DNA of 64,000 nucleotides from Sulfuricurvum sp. IAE1 (GTDB taxonomy: Bacteria > Campylobacterota > Campylobacteria > Campylobacterales > Sulfurimonadaceae). A program made the position numbers and the translations under genes. The notes under the pieces are model-generated. The model was not told where the DNA came from, searched no databases, and saw only the letters and a program-made list of their open reading frames with translations. Shown one piece after another: positions 47,485 through 55,777 of the stretch (the first letter of the stretch is position 1; the number at the start of each line of letters is the position of its first letter). The stretch is from positions 16,647 to 80,646 of the forward strand of contig NZ_SLTI01000004.1 in assembly GCF_004347735.1 (NCBI RefSeq), in the 5' to 3' direction.

Positions 47485-47594
47485 AAATACTCTTAGTAAT
47501 CGTATTTGGAAATCAGCCGATTCATGGCTTTAAATCTGCGCTTTAATGGTATTATATCGAATTAAAATTTTAGATTATAGTTCGGGAGCACCTA
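47485..47594. promoter_or_regulatory. Divergent intergenic region between wecA-like gene and wzz
   Basis: The 110 bases are AT-rich with several TATA-like words (TTATAT at 47552, TATAGT at 47576). They must hold a promoter for wzz and probably one for the wecA-like gene, but no complete -35/-10 pair at standard spacing stands out. Confidence 0.4.
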
Positions 47595-48221
47595 ATGAAC
47601 GACACACAGACTATTTCGGCTCATAATGAAGAAATTGACCTCTACAGATTGTGGACGACTTTAGTCAAACGCAAAATAATGATTGTCTCGGTCACTTTCT
47701 TCTCGACTCTTCTCGCCGGAATGCATGTGTGGAATGCCACTCCCGTTTACACCGGAAGTGCTCTTGTCGAAGTTGGCGAGGTCGTCAGCAATGCTCAAAT
47801 TATCGGGGACAAGCAGATCGTACAAAACACAACCACGGTTTTTAAACTCGATGACAATCTCAACAACCTAAAAGAAATCACCACTCAGGCCACTGGTGTT
47901 TCCGTCAGCATTCCCAACGGCAGCAGCAGCATCATCCTGCTCTCAGCGGAAAGCAGCGATTCTGCCGATATCAAGCCTAAACTTGAAAATGCCGTCCGGT
48001 TTATTGTCAACCGGCACAAAGAGAAGGCTCTTTTGTATGAAAATGACTCTTCCAAAATACGGATGAGTACTCTGGTCGGAGAGATCCACGTCGGCAACGA
48101 ACCGATCAAACCAAAAAAACAGATGACAATCGTTCTTGGATTGATCGGCGGATTTATGCTCGCGGTCTTTCTCGCATTCACCCTCGAATTCTTTCAAAGA
48201 AATCGCAAACCTCGCGATTGA
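47595..48221 (+). CDS. Short Wzz-type chain-length determinant
   Basis: The 208-residue protein has an N-terminal membrane helix (about 28-48), a periplasmic domain and a C-terminal helix (about 178-200), the topology of polysaccharide co-polymerases. The N-terminal EEIDLYRLWTTLVKRK is the usual cytoplasmic lead, and the C-terminal segment carries the GLIGGFMLAVFLAF pattern. It is over 100 residues shorter than E. coli Wzz, so the coiled-coil part of the periplasmic domain is reduced. It should set modal chain length with the Wzy polymerase. The stop is one base from the convergent gene. Confidence 0.85.
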   Translation: MNDTQTISAHNEEIDLYRLWTTLVKRKIMIVSVTFFSTLLAGMHVWNATPVYTGSALVEVGEVVSNAQIIGDKQIVQNTTTVFKLDDNLNNLKEITTQATGVSVSIPNGSSSIILLSAESSDSADIKPKLENAVRFIVNRHKEKALLYENDSSKIRMSTLVGEIHVGNEPIKPKKQMTIVLGLIGGFMLAVFLAFTLEFFQRNRKPRD

Positions 48222-48222
48222 C

Positions 48223-48981
48223 TTATTCGCTTCTTTGTGAACCTTCGCGGTTCATCTCATATAGTTTGATGTATTTGTAAAAGTTGGTCGCCATGTGCGA
48301 AAAAGCGATGACGAGTCCGGCATACCCGTCCAGGAATCCCCGTTTGAGAACATAGGTGCGGAAAAACGAGTAAAGGCCGTTGAAAAACGCCTTGGCGGGG
48401 GTCGGAAATCTTTTGCCGACGTTACCTTGCGCAAAAAGGGTGGAATAGCGGTCCACTTTCACGATGAAATCGGAGATGCTCATGTAGCTGTAGTGCTTCA
48501 TATTCCCCTCGATGTTCTCTTTTTTCATCCCCTCGTCGATAATGTTCTCATGCACCGCGTTGTCGTTGAAACGGGTGACACTTTTGTTGTAGAGACGGCG
48601 GATTTTCTGGTTGTTCCAACCGCAGTGACGGATCTGGATCTCTTTGTAATAGGCCAGGAAATTGACGATGTAGATCGTTCGCGGATCGAGCGGCTTGGTT
48701 TTAAGCGCACGCAGAAGTTCTTCGTCGACCACTTCGTCGCTGTCGATGATGAGGATCCATTCGTGAACGGCAAAGGACGCGGCACGGTTTTTCGTTGTCC
48801 CAAACCCGTCGAATTCCCCTTCGATGAGGCGGACGTTCGGGAACTCGCGCGCGATGTTCTGCGTCCCGTCAGTCGAACCGTTGTCATAAACGACGACATC
48901 GTCGAACTCGCGCAGGCTTTCAAGCGACCTTCGGATCGTCCGCGCCCCGTTTTTGACTATCATCACCGCCGATACGTTCAT
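48223..48981 (-). CDS. Glycosyltransferase family 2 (WaaE/KdtX-like, LPS core)
   Basis: The 252-residue GT2 has SAVMIVKNGARTIRRSLESL, VVVYDNGSTDGT and LIIDSDEVVDEELL, then WNNQKIRRLYNKS and GYAGLVIAFSHM, the pattern of WaaE/KdtX beta-1,4-glucosyltransferases that act on inner-core heptose. It heads the core part of the region. On the minus strand it follows the deacetylase gene with a four-base overlap. Confidence 0.87.
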   Translation of the reverse strand: MNVSAVMIVKNGARTIRRSLESLREFDDVVVYDNGSTDGTQNIAREFPNVRLIEGEFDGFGTTKNRAASFAVHEWILIIDSDEVVDEELLRALKTKPLDPRTIYIVNFLAYYKEIQIRHCGWNNQKIRRLYNKSVTRFNDNAVHENIIDEGMKKENIEGNMKHYSYMSISDFIVKVDRYSTLFAQGNVGKRFPTPAKAFFNGLYSFFRTYVLKRGFLDGYAGLVIAFSHMATNFYKYIKLYEMNREGSQRSE

Positions 48982-49718
48982 CTCTCTCCTTTGAGCGTTT
49001 TAACAAGTGTTTTCAGTCCAAAAGCGAGTTGTTTCCATGGTGCAAACAACTCGCCGGGTTTTCTCAGCCCGTCCCCTTTGATACGGTAGATCAATCCGCC
49101 GATCCCTTCCCACGAAGGGTTGAAGGCGTTGCCGATCCTGAAAACATAAGAGTAATGCGCTTTTGCCATCGCAACGGCATCGCGGTTGTATTTCCCAAAC
49201 GGCAGCACGAACGAATCGATCCGGCATCCCAGTTTCTCTTCGAGGAGCCGTTTGGAACCGGCGATCTCTTCGCCAAGATCGACTCCCGGCTCGGCCAGAT
49301 TGACGTGATTCATCGAATGAGACGCTACGGCAACATGACCGCTTCGGATCATTTCGCGCAGTTCGGCATAGGTGCAAAACGGCGCGTGGGTGCGATAATT
49401 CTCCCCTTCGTAAATCTCGCGGTGCTTGAGTGAAAGGCGTTCGTGGGGAGCGACGTCGGTATCATCGAGAATATACGCGGCCGGCACGGCAAGGAGCGCT
49501 TTGAGGCCGTAACGTTTGAGGAGGGGGAAAACATAATGGTAAAAATCGTAATACGCGTCGTCGAACGTCAGACAAATGGCGTCGGCGGCTTCCTCCCCCG
49601 GGAAAACGGAGGTGTAGTGCTCGGCCACCTGGCGCAGATGCGCTTCCATCATCGCATCGGTGTTCGAGAGAGGAAGGTCGTCGCTGTTGATGTGATGATA
49701 CATGACGACCCGCAGCAT
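48978..49718 (-). CDS. Polysaccharide deacetylase (NodB homology domain)
   Basis: The 246-residue protein has YHHINSDDLP at its start, ICLTFDDAYYDFYHYV (the catalytic Asp and metal-binding Asp of the NodB fold) and ASHSMNHVNLAE, the HxxxH metal ligand motif. Metal-dependent removal of an acetyl group from an amino sugar is the expected chemistry. The absence of a clear signal peptide suggests action on a cytoplasmic, lipid-linked or nucleotide-linked precursor. A -10-like TATGAT lies on the minus strand at 49753-49748. Confidence 0.88.
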   Translation of the reverse strand: MLRVVMYHHINSDDLPLSNTDAMMEAHLRQVAEHYTSVFPGEEAADAICLTFDDAYYDFYHYVFPLLKRYGLKALLAVPAAYILDDTDVAPHERLSLKHREIYEGENYRTHAPFCTYAELREMIRSGHVAVASHSMNHVNLAEPGVDLGEEIAGSKRLLEEKLGCRIDSFVLPFGKYNRDAVAMAKAHYSYVFRIGNAFNPSWEGIGGLIYRIKGDGLRKPGELFAPWKQLAFGLKTLVKTLKGER

Positions 49719-49782
49719 GGCACCTCTCTTTTCAGCAATAATAAAGTATCATACCACACGATGACTTAGGCAAAAGGTAACC

Positions 49783-50553
49783 ATGCGCGCCCGTTACGAA
49801 TACCGATCCGAATACGCATTTTTCAAACCGTCGTTCGAAGCGATACGCGAAATATTCCATGCCGATACCCATACGATCCACAAAGCCCGCAACGAACTCA
49901 AAACCATCGATCTCGGAGGCCTTAAAACCGTCGTTAAATCGTTCAAGGTTCCCCACCTGTTCAACCGGATCGTCTATACTTTTTTTCGCAAAAGCAAAGC
50001 GTACAAATCCTACCATAACGCCCTGAAACTGATCGATCTTTCGATCTCAACGCCCGCGCCCGTAGCGCTAATCGAATTTTTCGAATCAGGTCTGCTGGGA
50101 GAGAGCTATTTCATTGCGGAATGCTTTGAATACGATTTCACGATCCGTACCCCGCTGCTTGAGCCCACAGACGAGCGCGAAGAAATCTTTAGAGCATTCG
50201 CCGCCTACACCTGCGACCTCCATCGCAAAGGGGTATGGCACCTCGATTACTCGCCCGGAAACATTCTCGTCAAACGGACCGTAGAAGGGTATGCGTTTGC
50301 CATCGTCGATATCAACCGGATGGAGTTTCGTGATTCGATCGCTCCGCTGGAAGGGTGTGAAAATTTCAACAAACTGTGGGCATCCGATGCGGATTTAGAG
50401 ATCATGGGGCGCGAATACGCACGGCTGTGTGGGATGGACGAAGCGCTGATCGTTTCGGAGATGCAACGGCACAACAATGCCAACAAACGCTCCAAAAACT
50501 TCAAAAAACGGATTAAAGCCCTGCTTCGAGGCGACTTTTCAACTCCCGCTTGA
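49783..50553 (+). CDS. Kdo/heptose kinase-like protein (RfaP/InaA fold)
   Basis: The 256-residue protein has a eukaryotic-like kinase core: a likely ATP Lys at 52 (VVKSFKVP), HLDYSPGN at 153-160 (catalytic Asp155, Asn160) and IVDINRM in place of DFG (Asp near 174). These features match lipopolysaccharide kinases (RfaP, KdkA, InaA). It would phosphorylate an inner-core sugar at the cytoplasmic face. Its end overlaps the convergent GT9 gene by 41 bases. Confidence 0.82.
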   Translation: MRARYEYRSEYAFFKPSFEAIREIFHADTHTIHKARNELKTIDLGGLKTVVKSFKVPHLFNRIVYTFFRKSKAYKSYHNALKLIDLSISTPAPVALIEFFESGLLGESYFIAECFEYDFTIRTPLLEPTDEREEIFRAFAAYTCDLHRKGVWHLDYSPGNILVKRTVEGYAFAIVDINRMEFRDSIAPLEGCENFNKLWASDADLEIMGREYARLCGMDEALIVSEMQRHNNANKRSKNFKKRIKALLRGDFSTPA

Positions 50554-51487
50554 CCCTCTCGAACATCGCTTCTCTGCCTTGCGGGTTCTGAGGAATCATG
50601 TAATGGTGCTGCCCGGCTTCATCCCCGATACTTTTCCAGCGCGAAGCCGAAGCAAAGAGCGTATCGGCAAAAAAAGTAAACGTCTCGCAACCGCACGCGC
50701 TCGCGAGGTGATAGGTCCCGGTCGATGTACTTACAAACAGTTTAAAACTGCTTAAAACATGTGCAAAATCGACGACGCTTCCGCGCGAACGGTACAGATG
50801 CGTACGGCTTTGTGTACCCAGTAACGCCGCGGCTTCCTCGCAAAGCGCTTCCTCGTCGGGGCCGAACGTCATCACAACGTCCACCGTCCCACATGCTTCG
50901 GCGATCCATACGAGTTCGACGTATTCGCCCAGTGTCCAGTTTGCATCCGAAGAGCCTCCGAATCCGGGGTGAAACGCCACGACGGGACGGGTGATGCCGT
51001 ACTCGGCGCAAAAAACCCGATAAGCGGTATCATCAAAACGCAGCAGCGGTTTAGGGAAATCAAGGTCGATCTGCGTAAACAGCGCGCGCGCTAGCTGCAG
51101 ATTGTATTCGAATTCGGCCATCTCCACCCGGCTTCGGCGCTGTTGGATGCGACGGTTGTAAAAAATCTGGGCGATCTTCGTCGCCGGGGCGATCCGGATG
51201 GGTATCCGCGCCAGGAACTGGGCGATCGCGACGCGGGTATTGGAAAAGAGGGTAATCGACGCGTCGATTTTCGCCTCGCGGATTTTGAAAGCGAGCTCAA
51301 GAATGTCCCCTCCGCCGTCGACGATCACCTCGTCGATAAAATCGCACGATTCGGCCAGCGAGCGGTTGAGCGGGGCGACAAGAGCGACGATGCGGTTGCG
51401 CGGGTCATGGCGTTTGAGAACGTACAGCGTCGGCAAAGCGGTGATGAAATCCCCGAGTTTGTCATTACGCACCACCAGTATGTTCAT
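50513..51487 (-). CDS. ADP-heptose:LPS heptosyltransferase (GT9)
   Basis: The 324-residue protein begins ILVVRNDKLGDFITALPTLYVL and has VVAFHPGFGGSSDANWTLGEYV and FVSTSTGTYHLASACGCETFTFFA, all GT9 features. It lies with waaF and other core genes, so heptosyltransferase I (WaaC) or a third core heptosyltransferase is likely. The start at ATG 51487 is preferred because the family consensus begins there; a longer frame to 51559 overlaps the divergent gene. It convergently overlaps the kinase gene by 41 bases. Confidence 0.88.
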   Translation of the reverse strand: MNILVVRNDKLGDFITALPTLYVLKRHDPRNRIVALVAPLNRSLAESCDFIDEVIVDGGGDILELAFKIREAKIDASITLFSNTRVAIAQFLARIPIRIAPATKIAQIFYNRRIQQRRSRVEMAEFEYNLQLARALFTQIDLDFPKPLLRFDDTAYRVFCAEYGITRPVVAFHPGFGGSSDANWTLGEYVELVWIAEACGTVDVVMTFGPDEEALCEEAAALLGTQSRTHLYRSRGSVVDFAHVLSSFKLFVSTSTGTYHLASACGCETFTFFADTLFASASRWKSIGDEAGQHHYMIPQNPQGREAMFERVKRELKSRLEAGL

Positions 51488-51557
51488 CGCTTCGCCTTTA
51501 TTGTTCTGTTTGCGCCATTTTACACGATTGAAGGTAAGAAGAGGATACAATACGGCC

Positions 51558-52823
51558 ATGAAAACACCGTTTGCCTGGGACTATTATTCCGACCAGCCCG
51601 CCATAATCCGGGACAAGAAGCTCAAGCGTAAAATGCGCCTCTCGGCCCTCCCCTCCCTGATCAAAACATTCCTGATCGCGGCAGTGACCCTTCCTTTCTC
51701 GGTTTTGACCATCCCCTATCTCCCCCACCGCCGCATCGACGGCGACCGCTTTTTCGGAATGGGGGTCAACCTCGACAAAGAGCCTTCCCTCTCGCCCGGA
51801 CTCGTCCGCGAACTCGGAGTAAAAAACCTTCTGATCCGGATCCCTCTGTGGGAAATCGACAGACTCCACGAATACGTCGCGTTTGTCCGGAGCTTCGAGG
51901 GGTGCACGGTAACGATCGCCCTATTGCAAGACCGCGAGCACATCACCGACCTCCCCATGACCCGCGAACATTTCAAGGCGATTTTTACCGCCCTCTCGGG
52001 AATCTGCGACACCTACGTCATCGGCAGCACGATCAACCGCGCGAAATGGGGGTTTTTCAGCGTCAACGAGTATCTCGACTTCTACGGCATCGCTTTCGAT
52101 CTCAAAAAAACCTGTTTTCCCCATCTCAAACTGATCGGCTCGAACGTTATCGATTTCGAATACCACTATAGCGCCCATACCCTTTTCAATTTCAAAAACA
52201 TCCGTTACGATGCGGTAGGAAGCCTCCTCTACGTGGACCGCCGGGGCGCCCCCGAAAACACCCAGATGGGATTCAACCTCATCGAAAAGATCCGCCTCTT
52301 GGCGTCACTTGCGCGTCTTAGCCCCAAATGCGACGGAGAAATCGTCATCACCGAAACGAACTGGCCCATCACGGGGACGGCTCCTTATGCTCCTACCAGT
52401 GAAACCGAGTGCGTCGACGAAGAGTCCTACGCGTCGTATATGGTCCGTTACCATCTCCTCGCCTTCGCTTCGCAAAGCGTGAATTCCGTGTTCTGGCACC
52501 AGCTGGTCGCTCCGGGTTACGGCCTTATCGACAACCGGGATGGGATTCGCAAACGAAGCGCATTTGACGCCTATCGCACGATGCTTTCTCAGATGGCGGA
52601 TGCCTCGTTCGTCGGCTACGGGGTCAAAAGGGGTCGGCACACCCTGCTGTGCGAAACACTTCGAGGAGTGCTCCATGTCGAGTGGCTGGAAGAAGGATCG
52701 ATGGAAATAGCCCTCACCCAAACGGTCACCGTCACAACCCGAGACGGCATCAGCATGGATACCGATACACTGTTGCTGGGCGAATCGCCGATTTACTACA
52801 CCACTCCGCTGGAAAACGAATGA
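51558..52823 (+). CDS. Membrane-anchored protein with a glycosidase-like (TIM-barrel) domain
   Basis: The 421-residue protein has a basic N-terminal lead with one membrane helix (about residues 35-54) and a periplasmic domain that looks like a clan-A glycoside hydrolase barrel: FGMGVNLD, LLIRIPLWEID, IGSTINRAKWG, KLIGSNVIDFEY and IVITETNWP (Glu266). The strand-seven ETNWP could be the nucleophile; the usual acid/base Glu of an NE pair appears to be missing, with Asn160-Arg161 in place. Function is unknown. It lies between two heptosyltransferase genes and shares a four-base overlap with waaF. Confidence 0.7.
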   Translation: MKTPFAWDYYSDQPAIIRDKKLKRKMRLSALPSLIKTFLIAAVTLPFSVLTIPYLPHRRIDGDRFFGMGVNLDKEPSLSPGLVRELGVKNLLIRIPLWEIDRLHEYVAFVRSFEGCTVTIALLQDREHITDLPMTREHFKAIFTALSGICDTYVIGSTINRAKWGFFSVNEYLDFYGIAFDLKKTCFPHLKLIGSNVIDFEYHYSAHTLFNFKNIRYDAVGSLLYVDRRGAPENTQMGFNLIEKIRLLASLARLSPKCDGEIVITETNWPITGTAPYAPTSETECVDEESYASYMVRYHLLAFASQSVNSVFWHQLVAPGYGLIDNRDGIRKRSAFDAYRTMLSQMADASFVGYGVKRGRHTLLCETLRGVLHVEWLEEGSMEIALTQTVTVTTRDGISMDTDTLLLGESPIYYTTPLENE

Positions 52824-53779
52824 AACTCCTGATTATCCTTCCCAACTGGCTGGGCGACGCGCTCATGGCCACTCCCGCCATCGAAGCGCTCTGCAAGATT
52901 TATCCAAGTGCGGAACTGACCCTGGTCGGATCGTACGTGAGCCTCGAAGCGCTCAAACACCACCCGCAATGCACACGGGCCTACGTCGACGAAACGAAAA
53001 AAGGGGGGAACCGCTTTCTCAACACATACCGTTTCGCCCGCCTTCTGGGACCACACGATATGGCGATCACCTTTCGCAACCAACTTCACTCCTCGCTGCT
53101 GCTGCGCCTCAGCGGAACCCCGATCACCGCCGCCCGCTCGAGCTGGCATTCCCGCGCGCTGGTGTCGCATCCCATCAGAACGCGCCCAAACACCCATCTT
53201 GTCGAACAATACCTCGACATCGCCCAAACACTGAGCCCGCAACCCCTCGAAACCGGTCCGCTGCAACTTCACATTCGGGCGCATCGTTACGCCCGAGCGA
53301 CCCTGGGGATCAATCCCGGGGCGACGTATGGCAGTGCCAAACGGTGGTATCCCGAAAAATTCGCCGACGTCGCCAGAGCGTTCAGCGACCGCTACGACAT
53401 CGTGATCTTCGGCGGACCGAACGAAACGCAGATGGCCGAGGACATCGAAACGCGCCTGGACGGCATCAGCGTCACGAACCTGGCGGGCAAAACGTCGGTA
53501 AACGAACTTTGCGCCATGATCGGGGGGTTGGATCTGTTTATTACCAACGACAGCGGACCGATGCACGTCGCCGCGGCCTACCAGGTTCCGACAGTGGCCG
53601 TCTTCGGCCCGACCCGGCATCTTGAAACATCGCAATGGAAAAATGAAAAAAGCGTGATTGTACGTCACGAGATGGAGTGTGCGCCGTGCATGAAGCGCGA
53701 ATGCCCGCTGGGGCATCACGAATGCATGAAGGGTATCACGGCCGCCGAAGTGATCGAAGCGGTTAAAAGTCTAATCTAA
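52820..53779 (+). CDS. waaF: ADP-heptose:LPS heptosyltransferase II (WaaF)
   Basis: It adds the second heptose to the LPS inner core. The 319-residue GT9 protein has LLIILPNWLGDALMATPAIEAL at its start, which is the WaaF consensus, GINPGATYGSAKRWYPEKFA, VIFGGPNETQMA, LFITNDSGPMHVAAAYQVP and VAVFGPTRHLETSQW. A Cys-rich tail (CAPCMKRECPLGHHECM) is typical. It overlaps the upstream gene by ATGA and the convergent YfaZ-like gene by 17 bases. Confidence 0.94.
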   Translation: MKLLIILPNWLGDALMATPAIEALCKIYPSAELTLVGSYVSLEALKHHPQCTRAYVDETKKGGNRFLNTYRFARLLGPHDMAITFRNQLHSSLLLRLSGTPITAARSSWHSRALVSHPIRTRPNTHLVEQYLDIAQTLSPQPLETGPLQLHIRAHRYARATLGINPGATYGSAKRWYPEKFADVARAFSDRYDIVIFGGPNETQMAEDIETRLDGISVTNLAGKTSVNELCAMIGGLDLFITNDSGPMHVAAAYQVPTVAVFGPTRHLETSQWKNEKSVIVRHEMECAPCMKRECPLGHHECMKGITAAEVIEAVKSLI

Positions 53780-54350
53780 GACCGAAATACCACGAATCGT
53801 TATAAGTGACGTTGCGGTTTTCAAGGTCGGTATCGATGTTTCGGTACCCCACTTCAAGGCGGCCGTTGTCGATCACCGCGGCATCAAGATGGATGCGGGT
53901 TTCGAGATATCCGTCCCCTTCCTTGAAACTCAGTACCGAAGGGGCATAATAAAGGGCTCCCCCCAGGTAGAACGGAAACGGCGTATTGAGCGGCAGCCGA
54001 AGCTCGGCTTCGACCCCCAGCGGGATGGCCGCGTATCGTCTGCCGTCAATCTGCGTGTATTCCCCTTTGATCCCAAGGCCCACTTTCAATCCCGGAACGC
54101 CGCGAACATACTGTTCCACCATAAATGAAACCTCCGCCAGCGGATCGAGATCGCGGGCGGTTTCGCTGTTGTTGTTGTCGCCGTTGAGAAAACGGGCCCC
54201 GATGTAGGTATTGCTCATCGCATTCCCCATCCGTCCCATATCCAGGCGGATCTGTCCTTCGACGTCGCGGTTGTTGACGTTTGCTTCGATCTGATGGGCC
54301 GCGAACGCGCTCGCACCCATCGCCAGTAACATCATAATCGTTTTTAGCAT
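53763..54350 (-). CDS. YfaZ-like outer membrane beta-barrel protein
   Basis: The 195-residue protein has a signal peptide (MMLLAMGASAFA) followed by alternating polar/hydrophobic strands ending in SWYFGLRLDF, with the terminal Phe typical for outer membrane proteins. The pattern fits YfaZ, of unknown function. It overlaps the hldE end by seven bases, so is translated with the heptose genes. A pairing of YfaZ with LPS genes is known from Campylobacterota only from memory. Confidence 0.8.
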   Translation of the reverse strand: MLKTIMMLLAMGASAFAAHQIEANVNNRDVEGQIRLDMGRMGNAMSNTYIGARFLNGDNNNSETARDLDPLAEVSFMVEQYVRGVPGLKVGLGIKGEYTQIDGRRYAAIPLGVEAELRLPLNTPFPFYLGGALYYAPSVLSFKEGDGYLETRIHLDAAVIDNGRLEVGYRNIDTDLENRNVTYNDSWYFGLRLDF

Positions 54351-55777
54351 GCTGATCCTTTGTTGATTCTCTCGATGGTCGCCGTCGTACTTTTGCCGTC
54401 GACAAAATTCACCAGCCGCAGCTCGCCGGCAAATTCGGCTCCGACGACCGTTTTCCCCTCATAATCCCCCCCTTTGACGAGGATATCGGGCGCAACGTTT
54501 TTGATCAGGTCGTAGGGTGTTTCGTCGCTGAACATAACCACATAATCGACCGATTCGAGCGCCGCTAAAATGTAGGCGCGGTCGGCTTCGACGTTCACCG
54601 GGCGGCTGGGGCCCTTGAGCGCACGGACCGAACTGTCAGAATTGAGCCCTACGATCAAAACGTCCCCGTAGCTTTTGGCTTCCTGCAGATATTTGACGTG
54701 GCCGACGTGAAGGATGTCGAAGCAGCCGTTGGTGAAAACGACTTTTTTACCTTCCGATTTAAGCCGAGCCGCGATCTGCGCGATCTCCCCGGCTGTTTTG
54801 ATATGGGCATCCGAAGTGCTTTGGCGGAGACTCGATTCGTACGCGTCGATCTCATCGAGGGTCACCGTAGCCGAACCGATTTTACCGACGACGACCGCGG
54901 CCGCATGGTTCGCAAACGGTGCCGCTTCATCGATGGAGAGACCGCACGCTAGGGCATACGAAAGCGATGCGATCACCGTATCCCCCGCCCCCGTTACGTC
55001 GTAAACCTCTTTGGCCACCGTCGGAAAGCGGCGCATATTCTCATCATAAACGGCGATCCCGTCTTCGGAGAGGGTGATCATCGAGCACTCCAGGTCGCAG
55101 GTCTCTTTGAGCATGAGAAGCGCCCGGCGCAGCGATTCGTCGTCGCGGATCGAAATACCCGTTGCCTCCGATGCCTCTTTACGGTTCGGGGTGAGCAGGT
55201 AGGCGCCGCGATATTTGGAATAATCTTTTCCCTTGGGATCGACGAGCACTTTTTTGCCCGACGCTTTGGCCGATGCGATCACCCCCTGCGCCACCCGCTC
55301 GGTGATGACCCCTTTGCCGTAATCGGAGAGGATCACGATGTCGCATTCGCCGATCACGCGCCCGACATAGGATAGCAGCGCCTCTTCGCTCTGTGGTGCG
55401 ATCGGATCTTTGGATTCGCGGTCATAGCGAAGGATCTGCTGGTTCGAAGCGATGATACGGCTTTTTTTCGACGTTTTGCGCCCCGCCTGAAGACTCAGCC
55501 CTTCGCCATCGACGTTGATGGCACGGAGCATCGATCTCAGCTCTTCCCCGTTTTCATCGTCGCCGATCACTCCGCCGACGCGTACCTGCGCTCCGAGAGC
55601 AACGAGGTTGTTGATCACGTTTCCCGCCCCTCCGAGGACGGTTGTTTCGCGTGCGATATCCACGACCTGTACCGGCGCTTCGGGAGAAATACGCTCGCAT
55701 CCTCCCCACAGGTAATGATCGATCATTAAATCCCCGATGGCCAGGATGCGGGGAGAGGCGTTTTTCAATCGGTTCAT
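54344..55777 (-). CDS. hldE: Bifunctional heptose-7-phosphate kinase / heptose-1-phosphate adenylyltransferase
   Basis: HldE phosphorylates heptose-7-phosphate at C1 and later adenylates heptose-1-phosphate. The 477-residue protein has a ribokinase-fold N half (GDLMIDHYLWGGCERISPEAP, GAGNVINNL, VTGAGDTVIASL) and a nucleotidyltransferase C half (VFTNGCFDILHVGHVKYL, with the HxGH motif near residue 355). It overlaps hldD by four bases. Together with gmhA, gmhB and hldD it completes ADP-heptose synthesis. Confidence 0.96.
   Translation of the reverse strand: MNRLKNASPRILAIGDLMIDHYLWGGCERISPEAPVQVVDIARETTVLGGAGNVINNLVALGAQVRVGGVIGDDENGEELRSMLRAINVDGEGLSLQAGRKTSKKSRIIASNQQILRYDRESKDPIAPQSEEALLSYVGRVIGECDIVILSDYGKGVITERVAQGVIASAKASGKKVLVDPKGKDYSKYRGAYLLTPNRKEASEATGISIRDDESLRRALLMLKETCDLECSMITLSEDGIAVYDENMRRFPTVAKEVYDVTGAGDTVIASLSYALACGLSIDEAAPFANHAAAVVVGKIGSATVTLDEIDAYESSLRQSTSDAHIKTAGEIAQIAARLKSEGKKVVFTNGCFDILHVGHVKYLQEAKSYGDVLIVGLNSDSSVRALKGPSRPVNVEADRAYILAALESVDYVVMFSDETPYDLIKNVAPDILVKGGDYEGKTVVGAEFAGELRLVNFVDGKSTTATIERINKGSAC

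Noticed and set aside
51198..51557. N-terminal extension of the glycosidase-like gene by 120 codons
   Set aside because: It lies antisense to the GT9 gene at 50513-51487 and the extra residues look like shadow composition; ATG 51558 gives a sensible membrane anchor.
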